Assembly (NCBI GenBank): GCA_009783635.1
Contig: WRDC01000060.1
Span: 1-9,256 of the forward strand
Direction: 5' to 3'
Source of the DNA: Methanimicrococcus sp.
Lineage (GTDB): Archaea > Halobacteriota > Methanosarcinia > Methanosarcinales > Methanosarcinaceae
DNA: 9,256 nucleotides
The notes under the pieces are model-generated. The model was given only the letters and a program-made list of their open reading frames with translations. It made no database searches and had not been told where the DNA came from. A program made the translations under genes and the position numbers. Below, in pieces: positions 1-5,937 of the stretch (position 1 is the stretch's first letter; each line of letters starts with the position of its first letter).

Positions 1-60
1 CCCGGCACTCAGCGCCCGCCACTCAGCGCCCGCCACTCAGCACCCGGCACACTGCGTCCC
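1..60. repeat. GC-rich 14-bp tandem repeat at left edge
   Basis: The unit CACTCAGCGCCCGC occurs exactly at 6-19 and 20-33, with two changes at 34-47 (CACTCAGCACCCGG) and as a degenerate copy at 48-60. Bases 1-5 look like the end of another copy, so the array probably continues beyond the window. The unit is not a multiple of three, so it would rotate the reading frame and is more likely intergenic than coding. It is much richer in G+C than the sequence that follows from about position 78. Confidence 0.85.
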
Positions 61-224
61 GCCGGCCGCAAGAAGATGAAAAGGATTTTTGCAGGTTCTT
101 CGATTAATTTTAAATCCGTTGGTTCCGTTTACCTCCAATTATTAACGGTTTAAAATCATTTCATGACAATCTTTTGTCTTTTAAGTTTTAACTCTTCAAA
201 CAATTCAAAAAAAGGAAAATAAGT
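61..224 (+). promoter_or_regulatory. Upstream region of the 91-aa gene with a TATA-like box
   Basis: This AT-rich leader lies before the gene starting at 225. TTTAAAATC at 149-157 resembles an archaeal TATA box. A transcript starting about 25 bases downstream would give a leader of roughly 45 bases. A weak purine-rich ribosome site (AAAGGAAA, 211-218) precedes the ATG. A frame open from base 1 to a TAA at 151-153 crosses the GC-rich repeat, but nothing in it resembles a known protein. Box placement is by eye only. Confidence 0.35.
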
Positions 225-500
225 ATGGATGCCGATGTTGAAATATTAGAAACGGACCGCTTCGACTGCGTTGTTGTCAACGTTATTAAAACAATGGCCT
301 ATAAAGGCGTGACAATTGAAGAGCCGTTTTCAAAAGGCCGCGTTTACTTCGGTAAAGTTCCGGCGGACATGGAAATCGAAATTGGTGATGTTTTGTTTAT
401 CGGCGCAAAACCGCTCGGCGAAGAAAAAAATCAGGGCAGCATGGAAGTTTATCTTTATGACGAAGATGGCAACAAGCTGGACTGGACTTTAATTTATTGA
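225..500 (+). CDS. Small acidic conserved-type protein, function unknown
   Basis: I do not recognise this 91-residue protein. It is acidic, especially near the N-terminus (MDADVEILETD) and at the C-terminal end (YLYDEDGNKLDW). It has no signal peptide, membrane segment or Cys/His metal motif: its single Cys is residue 15. The alternation of hydrophobic residues (FDCVVVNVIK, RVYFGKVP, DVLFIGAKPLG, SMEVYLYDE) suggests a small all-beta fold. The ATG at 225 is preceded by AAAGGAAA at 211-218, a weak ribosome site at a plausible distance. It is followed directly by a T-rich terminator, so it appears to be a single-gene transcript, and it is convergent with RNase Z. Codon use is like that of its neighbours and the frame is clean, so I consider it a real gene. 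Confidence 0.7.
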   Translation: MDADVEILETDRFDCVVVNVIKTMAYKGVTIEEPFSKGRVYFGKVPADMEIEIGDVLFIGAKPLGEEKNQGSMEVYLYDEDGNKLDWTLIY

Positions 501-560
501 TTTTTTTTCTTTTTACTTCTCTTTTTTTACTTCTCTTTTTTTACTTCTCTTCGTTTTTAC
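501..560 (+). terminator. Oligo-T terminator built from a 14-bp repeat
   Basis: Immediately after the TGA at 498-500 there are several T-tracts: T8 at 501-508 and T7 runs inside the repeat. The unit ACTTCTCTTTTTTT starts at 515, 529 and 543, exactly 14 bp apart. Archaeal RNA polymerase terminates at oligo-T without needing a hairpin, so this is a strong terminator for the + strand gene. On the - strand it reads as oligo-A and would not terminate RNase Z transcription. Confidence 0.7.
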
Positions 561-563
561 TGG

Positions 564-1496
564 TTACTCGTCTCTGACCTCGACGTCGATTTCCATAAAA
601 TCTTCGGCGACGACAATATTCTCAAATTCCGACGCGGCGTCTTCGTATACGCTTTCTTCTTCATCCGCCAGCCGCGGGCTGAGATGCGTCAGCACCAATT
701 TTCGGATGTTATATTTCTTCGCCATTTTGGCGGCGCCTTTTGCGGTGGAATGGCCGTATTCGTAAGCTTCTTCGGCCATGTCAGACGTAAAAGTCGCCTC
801 ATGAATAACAAGGTCGGCGCCCTCTGATTCATAAAAGAAAACATCGGTTTCGCGGGTGTCGCCGCTGTATGAAATTTTCCGGCCGGGGCGCAGGGGGCCG
901 ACAACGTCTTTGGAATAAACAACCGTACCGTCGGCAAGCGTAATGTTTCCGCCGCGTTGGAGTTTTGAAAAATCCGGTCCCGGGCTGACGCCGAGTTCGA
1001 CCGCCTTTTCGCGGTTGAAGCGGCCGGGCCTTTTTTCTTCTTCTAAGACAAAACCGAGAGCAGGGCGGTCATGGTCGGCGCGGACAGCTTTGATTGTATA
1101 ACCGCTGCGCTGACCACTGCGATGAACAACGTCGCCGGGAGCCAAAATTTTCAGGGCGATCGGATACTTAAGTTTGTGCGTTCCGAGTTTTTCAAACGCG
1201 TCCATGATTTCAAAAAGTCCGTCCGGTCCGTAAATTTCAAGTTTTTCTTCGCGGTCATAAAAACCCATTGTTTGAAGGAGGCCGGGGAGACCTAAAATGT
1301 GGTCGCCGTGGTAATGGGTCAAAAAAATCGCGCTGATTTTCATCAGTCCGGTTTTGGCGCACATCATCTGCCGCTGAGCTCCTTCGCCGCAGTCGAACAA
1401 AAGCAAGTCTCCTTCACGGTTGACCATGATGGCGGCCGGATTTCTGTCTTTGGACGGAAGCGCGCCGCCGGTTCCGAGAAACGTTATTTTAAGCAT
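564..1496 (-). CDS. rnz: Ribonuclease Z (tRNA 3'-endonuclease)
   Basis: This metallo-beta-lactamase-fold enzyme cuts the 3' trailer from precursor tRNAs before CCA addition. Using the ATG at 1496 it has 310 residues, the usual length for the short form. The start reads MLKITFLGTGGALPS, as is typical of the family. The zinc site HYHGDH is at 61-66, with further probable ligands His142 (ADHD), Asp213 (SYSGDTR) and His271 (THLSPR). The HEATF (232-236) and GHSTA (248-252) signatures are present. The stretch at about 150-205, with SPGPDFSKL (171-179), corresponds to the flexible tRNA-binding arm. A TTG at 1514 would add six residues, but it lies at or before the predicted transcription start and has no ribosome site, so I prefer 1496. 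All catalytic residues are intact. The gene is divergent from endonuclease III. Confidence 0.95.
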   Translation of the reverse strand: MLKITFLGTGGALPSKDRNPAAIMVNREGDLLLFDCGEGAQRQMMCAKTGLMKISAIFLTHYHGDHILGLPGLLQTMGFYDREEKLEIYGPDGLFEIMDAFEKLGTHKLKYPIALKILAPGDVVHRSGQRSGYTIKAVRADHDRPALGFVLEEEKRPGRFNREKAVELGVSPGPDFSKLQRGGNITLADGTVVYSKDVVGPLRPGRKISYSGDTRETDVFFYESEGADLVIHEATFTSDMAEEAYEYGHSTAKGAAKMAKKYNIRKLVLTHLSPRLADEEESVYEDAASEFENIVVAEDFMEIDVEVRDE

Positions 1497-1524
1497 GATT
1501 ATCTGAAAAATCAAAAGGGCTTTA

Positions 1525-1540
1525 ATTATTTAAAATATGA
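1525..1540. promoter_or_regulatory. Shared TATA-like element between rnz and nth
   Basis: TATTTAAAATAT at 1527-1538 is nearly symmetric and can be read as an archaeal TATA box in both directions. For rnz (-) it predicts a start near 1507, about ten bases before the ATG at 1496, so an almost leaderless transcript. For nth (+) it predicts a start near 1558 and a leader of about 55 bases. This is inferred from position and composition only. Confidence 0.4.
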
Positions 1541-1614
1541 GTTCAAATATTGACAAATACTGAAAAGCAATTGCATTCAAAGTTTTATTTTTCAATGATT
1601 GAATCAGGGATAAA

Positions 1615-2709
1615 ATGACGGCAAACAAGGAAACAAAAACAGAGGCTGAAAAAGCAAAGACGGCAAAGACAGCCGAAAAGGAAAAGACAGCAAAGACAGC
1701 TGAAAAGGCAAAGACAGCCGAAAAAGCAAAGACGGCAAAGACAGCCGAAAAGGAAAAGACGGCAAAGACAGCCGAAAAGGAAAAGACGGCAAAGACAGCT
1801 GAAAAAACAAAGACAGCAAAGACGGCAAAGACAGCCGAAAAGGAAAAGACGGCAAAGACAGCCGAAAAGGAAAAGACGGCAAAGACAGCCGAAAAGGAAA
1901 AGACCGCAAAGACAGCCGAAAAAGCAAAGCCGGCAAAATCGGCCGATTTTAGAAAATCCGCGGGCAATCCCGACACGAAAACGCCGCGTCAGACGATTTC
2001 AAAAATGCCTGTCGTCAAGCGCGCAATCAAACCTGTGCCACTGTCCAAACTGCCACTCTTCCCGATTTCAAAGAAGCCCGACAACCGCGCGAATTTCAAA
2101 GCGATTTGGGATATTTTACAGCAGCTTTATCCAAAACCCGAAGTCGAGCTGGATTTTGAAACGCCGTTTGAAATTTTAACGGCCACCATTTTATCGGCGC
2201 AATGCACGGACCGTCAGGTCAACACCGTCACTCAATTTTTGTTCAAAAAGTACAGAGCAATTGAAGATTATGCCAATGCCGACCCGGCCGAATTCGGAAA
2301 AGACATCTATTCCACCGGCTTTTACAACTCAAAAACGAAACACGTTATCGGCTGCGCCAACGCAATTTTGAAAGATTACGGCGGAGCCGTTCCGGATACG
2401 ATGAAAGAGCTGACAAAGCTGCCGGGCGTCGGCCGCAAAACCGCCAATATCGTTTTATCCCGCGGTTTTGGAATCAATGACGGTATTGCCGTTGACACGC
2501 ACGTGAAGCGGCTGTCCGGTAAAATCGGTTTGACAGAACAAGAAGACCCCGAAAAGATTGAACAAGATCTGATGAAACTGGCAAAAAGAGAAGACTATGA
2601 CAACTTATCGCTCACGTTAATTTTCCATGGCCGCCGCGTCTGCGACGCCAAAAAACCGAAATGTGATGTTTGCGCGATTCAGGAGATGTGCCCGTCCGCA
2701 TTTATTTGA
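1615..2709 (+). CDS. nth: Endonuclease III with long Lys-rich repeat tail at the N-terminus
   Basis: This bifunctional DNA glycosylase/AP lyase removes oxidised pyrimidines in base excision repair. The conserved domain covers about residues 145-364 of 364. The helix-hairpin-helix motif LPGVGRKTA is at 269-277 with catalytic Lys275, and VDTHV contains catalytic Asp294. The 4Fe-4S cysteines C343, C350, C353 and C359 have the exact C-X6-C-X2-C-X5-C spacing. The family is normally about 210 residues. The extra part is a tail at residues 12-107 made of nine-residue units such as EKEKTAKTA, followed by a basic linker. The ATG at 1615 has a ribosome site (CAGGGA, 1605-1610). An internal ATG at 2005 (Met131) would give a 234-residue enzyme without the tail, but has no visible ribosome site. 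Differences between repeat copies are mostly synonymous, which supports translation of the tail. Confidence 0.93.
   Translation: MTANKETKTEAEKAKTAKTAEKEKTAKTAEKAKTAEKAKTAKTAEKEKTAKTAEKEKTAKTAEKTKTAKTAKTAEKEKTAKTAEKEKTAKTAEKEKTAKTAEKAKPAKSADFRKSAGNPDTKTPRQTISKMPVVKRAIKPVPLSKLPLFPISKKPDNRANFKAIWDILQQLYPKPEVELDFETPFEILTATILSAQCTDRQVNTVTQFLFKKYRAIEDYANADPAEFGKDIYSTGFYNSKTKHVIGCANAILKDYGGAVPDTMKELTKLPGVGRKTANIVLSRGFGINDGIAVDTHVKRLSGKIGLTEQEDPEKIEQDLMKLAKREDYDNLSLTLIFHGRRVCDAKKPKCDVCAIQEMCPSAFI
1648..1935 (+). repeat. 27-bp coding tandem repeat in nth
   Basis: This tract encodes residues 12-107 of endonuclease III as units of EKEKTAKTA or EKAKTAKTA (27 bp), with one short six-residue unit and one twelve-residue unit. 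Changes between copies are mainly third-position (ACG/ACA/ACC, GCC/GCT, AAG/AAA), with occasional Glu-to-Ala and Glu-to-Thr changes. Each unit carries a net positive charge, and the composition favours helix or disorder. The opposite strand is also free of stops here, which is a by-product of the repeat. Confidence 0.9.
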
Positions 2710-2731
2710 CAGCATTTATGCATTTATTTGA
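2698..2731. repeat. Short direct repeat spanning the nth stop codon
   Basis: GCATTTATTTGA occurs at 2698-2709, where it encodes the last residues and stop of nth, and again at 2720-2731. A partial copy GCATTTAT lies between them at 2712-2719. The 29-bp gap between the convergent nth and pyrG genes is made largely of this duplication. No terminator with a long T-tract is visible for either gene. Confidence 0.75.
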
Positions 2732-2738
2732 TAACGGT

Positions 2739-4349
2739 TCATTTCCTGTTTTCTTTCGCCGCTTTAATCAGCTCTGTGAAAATCGGTTCCGCTCTCTGCG
2801 GTCTGGATTTAAATTGCGGGTGGTATAAAGTGCCGATAAAGAATTTTTTACCGGGCAATTCGATAATTTGTTTCATACCGTTGATCTCTCCGGAAAAGAC
2901 CATGCCTTTTTCTTCAAGAATTTTGACGTAATCGTTATTGATTTCATATCTGTTCCGGAATCTTGCGGAAATGGCGTCTCTGCCGTAAATTTTCCTGGCC
3001 AGCGTTTCGTCTTTGATTGCGACTTCGTACTGGCCGAGTTTCATGACGCCCCGGAAACCTGAAATATCGCATTCCTTGGATGTCACGTCAACGACCGGAT
3101 ATTCGGTTTTCATATCCAGCTCCGTTGTGTTGGCGCCTTCCAAACCCGCCACATTTTCCGCGAAATCGATCACAGCTGCCTGCATCCCAAACCCGATTCC
3201 GAGGAACGGGATGTCATTTTCACGGGCAAACGTCACAGCTTGAATGATGCCTTTCGCGCCTCTTTCGCCAAACGCTCCGGGAACAATGATACCGTCATAA
3301 TCTTTCAGATGTTCCAAAACGGATTTGTCCTCCTCGATTTCTTCCGAGTTGATCAACTCAGTGATTACTTTCGTGCCGGCCGCGGTTGACCCGTGTTTGA
3401 CAGCTTCGGAAATGCTGATGTAAGAGTCGGGCAGGTCTGTGTATTTGCCGACCATTGCCAAACGAACAACCTCCGAATCCGGTGTTTTGGCCACTTCTTT
3501 CATTCTCTCGACCATTTCATCCCAACCCTCCTCGGGCGGATTCTCGGGCGGCTGAAGGTTGAGAGCCTTAATCAAATGATCCGTAATACCCTGGGCGTCA
3601 ATGATTTTTGGGATTTCATATAAGTTTTCAACGTTGTAAGCGCTGATAACGCACTCTTCCGGAACGTCGCAGAAGAGAGAGATTTTCTCTCTCGTTTCCT
3701 TTCTCAAAAGAAAAGTTGAACGGCCGATGATATAATCGGGAGATAAACCAAGCGTTCTCGTCTCTTTGACAGAGTGCTGTGTCGGCTTCGTTTTTTGTTC
3801 GCCCTGCGTGTCGTCAAAGAACAGCGTCACGTGAACAAATCTCATATTGCCCGGCGGCTCTTCATTTCTCATTTGGCGGATGGCTTCCATGTAAAACATA
3901 CTTTCATAGTCGCCGACCGTGCCGCCGATTTCAATCAGGCAGACATCTGCGCTGCTTCTTTTTGCGGTGGTCCGGAGTTTGTTTTTAACTTCATTTGTGA
4001 CATGAGGAATAATTTGAACGGTTTTGCCGAGGTATTCGCCGCGGCGCTCGCGGTCAAGAACAGTGGAATAAACATTACCGGTTGTGATATCATGGTCCGC
4101 CGTTAAATCGACATCCAAAAAGCGTTCATAGTTGCCGAGGTCCAAGTCAACTTCACCGCCATCGTTTAAAACACAGATTTCGCCGTGCTGGAGCGGGGTC
4201 ATAATGCCGGCGTTGACATTCAGATACGGGTCGATCTTGATGGCTGTCACTTTGTAGCCTCTGTTTTTCAGGTTTCTTCCAATCGACGCCGCCGCGATTC
4301 CTTTCCCGAGACCGCTGATCACTCCGCCCGTTACGACAATATATTTCAT
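2739..4349 (-). CDS. pyrG: CTP synthase with a catalytically degenerate glutaminase domain
   Basis: This cytosolic enzyme aminates UTP to CTP using ATP, the last step of pyrimidine nucleotide synthesis. The product has 536 residues, normal for the family. I start it at the ATG at 4349 (MKYIVVTGGVISGLGKG), which has CAGGA just upstream; the frame extends 22 codons further to 4415 but those are not family-like. The synthetase domain (1-265) is intact: P-loop SGLGKG at 12-17, QHGE at 54-57, GGTVGDYES at 142-150 and KTKPTQHSV at 186-194. The class I glutaminase domain (about 295-536) has lost key residues. The usual GGFG oxyanion loop is GAFG (358-361). The nucleophile motif GICLGMQ is GIGFGMQ, with Gly386 where Cys belongs. 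HPEF is HPQF, with Gln512 for the catalytic Glu. RHRHRYE is RFRNRYE (463-469). Its frame is clean and its length normal. It should therefore depend on ammonia. Confidence 0.96.
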   Translation of the reverse strand: MKYIVVTGGVISGLGKGIAAASIGRNLKNRGYKVTAIKIDPYLNVNAGIMTPLQHGEICVLNDGGEVDLDLGNYERFLDVDLTADHDITTGNVYSTVLDRERRGEYLGKTVQIIPHVTNEVKNKLRTTAKRSSADVCLIEIGGTVGDYESMFYMEAIRQMRNEEPPGNMRFVHVTLFFDDTQGEQKTKPTQHSVKETRTLGLSPDYIIGRSTFLLRKETREKISLFCDVPEECVISAYNVENLYEIPKIIDAQGITDHLIKALNLQPPENPPEEGWDEMVERMKEVAKTPDSEVVRLAMVGKYTDLPDSYISISEAVKHGSTAAGTKVITELINSEEIEEDKSVLEHLKDYDGIIVPGAFGERGAKGIIQAVTFARENDIPFLGIGFGMQAAVIDFAENVAGLEGANTTELDMKTEYPVVDVTSKECDISGFRGVMKLGQYEVAIKDETLARKIYGRDAISARFRNRYEINNDYVKILEEKGMVFSGEINGMKQIIELPGKKFFIGTLYHPQFKSRPQRAEPIFTELIKAAKENRK

Positions 4350-4698
4350 ATTTGAATCCTGCCTGATTTTTTTGACCCGTATGATTCGCTTTTCCGCCCG
4401 GGGACAGTGTCTCAAAAAGCCTGTTCCGGTTGAAAAATCAACTTAAATTTAAAGATAGGGAGATGGTCGTATATATTATTTCGGGTTATGACGCGAAGAG
4501 AAAACAAATACTTAATGATTCCTCCGATTTTTTGACAGGCAATCCCTGTTCCGCCCGCGGCCCGAATCAATTTCATTTTCCTTGTATTCAATTTCATTTA
4601 ACGGAAGAGTTAATATTTCAAAATCTCATTATTAAACCCTATTTGTTAGTTTCAGTTCATAAAATCAGGAATGGAAGTTAAACAAGGAGTTTATAGAA
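4350..4698. promoter_or_regulatory. Divergent pyrG-cobT intergenic region with TATA-like boxes and direct repeats
   Basis: This 349-bp AT-rich gap contains no convincing gene. TTAAATTTAA at 4443-4452 is a perfect palindrome and a good TATA candidate for pyrG on the - strand, predicting a start near 4422 and a leader of about 70 bases. Candidates for cobT on + are TATATATT (4470-4477), giving a long leader, and TTAATATTT (4610-4618), giving a leader of about 60 bases. TCAATTTCATTT is present twice, at 4567-4578 and 4588-4599. Short open frames here show no family features. Confidence 0.45.
4567..4599. repeat. Exact 12-bp direct repeat upstream of cobT
   Basis: TCAATTTCATTT occurs exactly at 4567-4578 and 4588-4599. 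The starts are 21 bp apart, two helical turns, about 100-130 bp before the cobT ATG. A looser match (TCAAAATCTCATT) begins at 4618. It could be a paired regulator site or only AT-rich low complexity. Confidence 0.5.
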
Positions 4699-5760
4699 AT
4701 GTGTTGGACGACCCCGAAACCGGAATGGAAAGCGGAAAAACCTCTTTACATCTGTGTGTTATCAAATACCAAGACCTCGCAAATCCCCGGTCTGTCGGCC
4801 GCCGGCAAAACGGCGGAACTGACTGTCTATACGCCTGCCGGCGACAGCGAATTGATGCACACCGGAAACATTATCAGCGTGCCCGTGCTGCCCATGACGC
4901 CGCCCTACGACACGCCGACACCTGCCGTGATTACAAAATCCGCGCTCAATCTGACAAAAGTGCCTCACATATTTGTCAATGCCGGACTCATGATTTTGCC
5001 GGATAAATCCGTTCCGATGTATTGCACCGACGCGAAAGCCGGCGAAGATATCACAACCGGAATTGCCGTGCACTCTCCGAAAACCATTTTTGAAAACGCC
5101 AAAAAAATCGGACTTGAATTGGCGCCGACCACCGACCACCCCGTCATCGGTGAAAGCACGCCGGGAGGAACAACAACCGCATTGGGCGTCCTGATTGCGC
5201 TGGGCTACAACGCCCGCGTCAGCAGCAGCGCCGATGTCAATCCGGTGGAGCTGAAATCTCAGGTTGTCAGTGACGCCATGAAAAAGAATGAAATCATTGT
5301 CGGCAGCTTAAGAAACGATCCGTTCAAAGCCGTTGAACTCCTCGGCGACCCGATGATGCCGACAGTCGCCGGCTTGATTGCCGGATTCAAAGAATATGAC
5401 CCCGGCATGAACATTATCATGGCCGGCGGAACCCAAATGGCCGCCGTCTACGCCGTTGCCAAGCACGCGGGCGTCAACCTCAGCAATGTTGACTTGGCCA
5501 CCACCCGTTACGTGACGGACGACAAAACCGCCAACTTTACAGACCTTTCCAAAAACCTCGGCTTTAAGGCTTACATTTCCGACCCGGGCTTTGGGAAATC
5601 CCGCCTCCCCGGAATCCAAAGATACGATACGGGAACCATTAAAGAAGGAGCCGGCGCAGGCGGCGCAATGTATCTCGCAAATATGATGGGTTTTTCCGAT
5701 GATCAATTCAGAGAAGAAGTCGAAAACGTTTGCGCAGTATTGAAAGCGGGAAATGTATGA
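4699..5760 (+). CDS. cobT: Nicotinate-nucleotide-dependent phosphoribosyltransferase (CobT-like, archaeal family)
   Basis: This 353-residue protein belongs to the archaeal CobT family (MJ1598-like). The family is assigned to transfer phosphoribose from nicotinate mononucleotide to a benzimidazole base, giving the alpha-ribazole phosphate used as the lower ligand of cobamides. In methanogens the cobamides serve the corrinoid methyltransferases. Recognisable features are LSNTKTSQIPGLSAAG (21-36), the glycine-rich GESTPGGTTTALG (151-163), MAGGTQM (241-247) and KEGAGAGGA (315-323), together with the usual full length. There is no signal peptide or membrane segment. The ATG at 4699 has a strong ribosome site, AAGGAG at 4684-4689. 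No other cobamide gene is present, so it appears to be transcribed alone and ends at a strong T-rich terminator. The family assignment is firm; the actual base used cannot be read from the sequence. Confidence 0.9.
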   Translation: MCWTTPKPEWKAEKPLYICVLSNTKTSQIPGLSAAGKTAELTVYTPAGDSELMHTGNIISVPVLPMTPPYDTPTPAVITKSALNLTKVPHIFVNAGLMILPDKSVPMYCTDAKAGEDITTGIAVHSPKTIFENAKKIGLELAPTTDHPVIGESTPGGTTTALGVLIALGYNARVSSSADVNPVELKSQVVSDAMKKNEIIVGSLRNDPFKAVELLGDPMMPTVAGLIAGFKEYDPGMNIIMAGGTQMAAVYAVAKHAGVNLSNVDLATTRYVTDDKTANFTDLSKNLGFKAYISDPGFGKSRLPGIQRYDTGTIKEGAGAGGAMYLANMMGFSDDQFREEVENVCAVLKAGNV

Positions 5761-5861
5761 TTTTCAAAAAACTTTCCGCTTTTTTTAACTTCACTTTTTT
5801 AAAAACCTTCCATTTTTTTTAACTTACACTTTTTTTTTTAACTTTCACTTTTTTTTTAACC
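5761..5861 (+). terminator. Five successive T-tracts in a degenerate repeat after cobT
   Basis: T-tracts lie at 5780-5786, 5795-5800, 5813-5820, 5830-5839 and 5849-5857. Most are followed by AAC, in units of the form T(7-10)AACTTNCAC of 15-19 bp (5780-5794, 5813-5829, 5830-5848, then a partial copy). Such oligo-T runs are efficient archaeal terminators on the + strand, and the number of copies makes this an unusually strong one. It also lies between two convergent genes. Confidence 0.7.
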
Positions 5862-5868
5862 AAATTTG

Positions 5869-5937
5869 AGATTATTCAATTCAAGATTATTTCAATTCGA
5901 GATTATTTGAGATTATTTCAATTCGAGATTATTTCAG
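5869..5937. repeat. AGATTATTT repeat next to the ATPase stop codon
   Basis: AGATTATTT or AGATTATTC begins at 5869, 5884, 5900, 5910 and 5926. Two copies (5884 and 5910) share the exact 16-bp unit AGATTATTTCAATTCG. Spacings are 15, 16, 10 and 16 bp. The array runs right up to the stop codon of the metal ATPase (5938-5940). No function is evident. Confidence 0.8.

Noticed and set aside
1..60. Possible CRISPR array
   Set aside because: The units are only 14 bp and directly adjacent with no spacers.
1..153. Frame open from the left edge to a TAA at 151
   Set aside because: It crosses a 14-bp repeat that would shift frame with each copy and its sequence is not recognisable, so it is not called as the end of a gene.
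1530..1976. Long - strand open frame rich in Phe/Ser/Ala/Val opposite the nth tail
   Set aside because: It is the antisense reading of the 27-bp repeat, which happens to lack stops. The sense strand leads in frame into a genuine Nth domain.
4350..4415. 22-codon N-terminal extension of pyrG
   Set aside because: The CTP synthase family begins at MKYIVVTGG, the ATG at 4349 has CAGGA just upstream, and the extension (MRHCPRAEKRI...) is not family-like.
4412..4681. Short open frames in the pyrG-cobT gap on both strands
   Set aside because: They overlap each other, have no ribosome sites or family features, and the region has the AT-rich composition of a promoter region.
4350..4698. Cobalamin riboswitch upstream of cobT
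   Set aside because: No B12-box-like conserved core or stable stem arrangement is visible, and these riboswitches are not typical of archaea.
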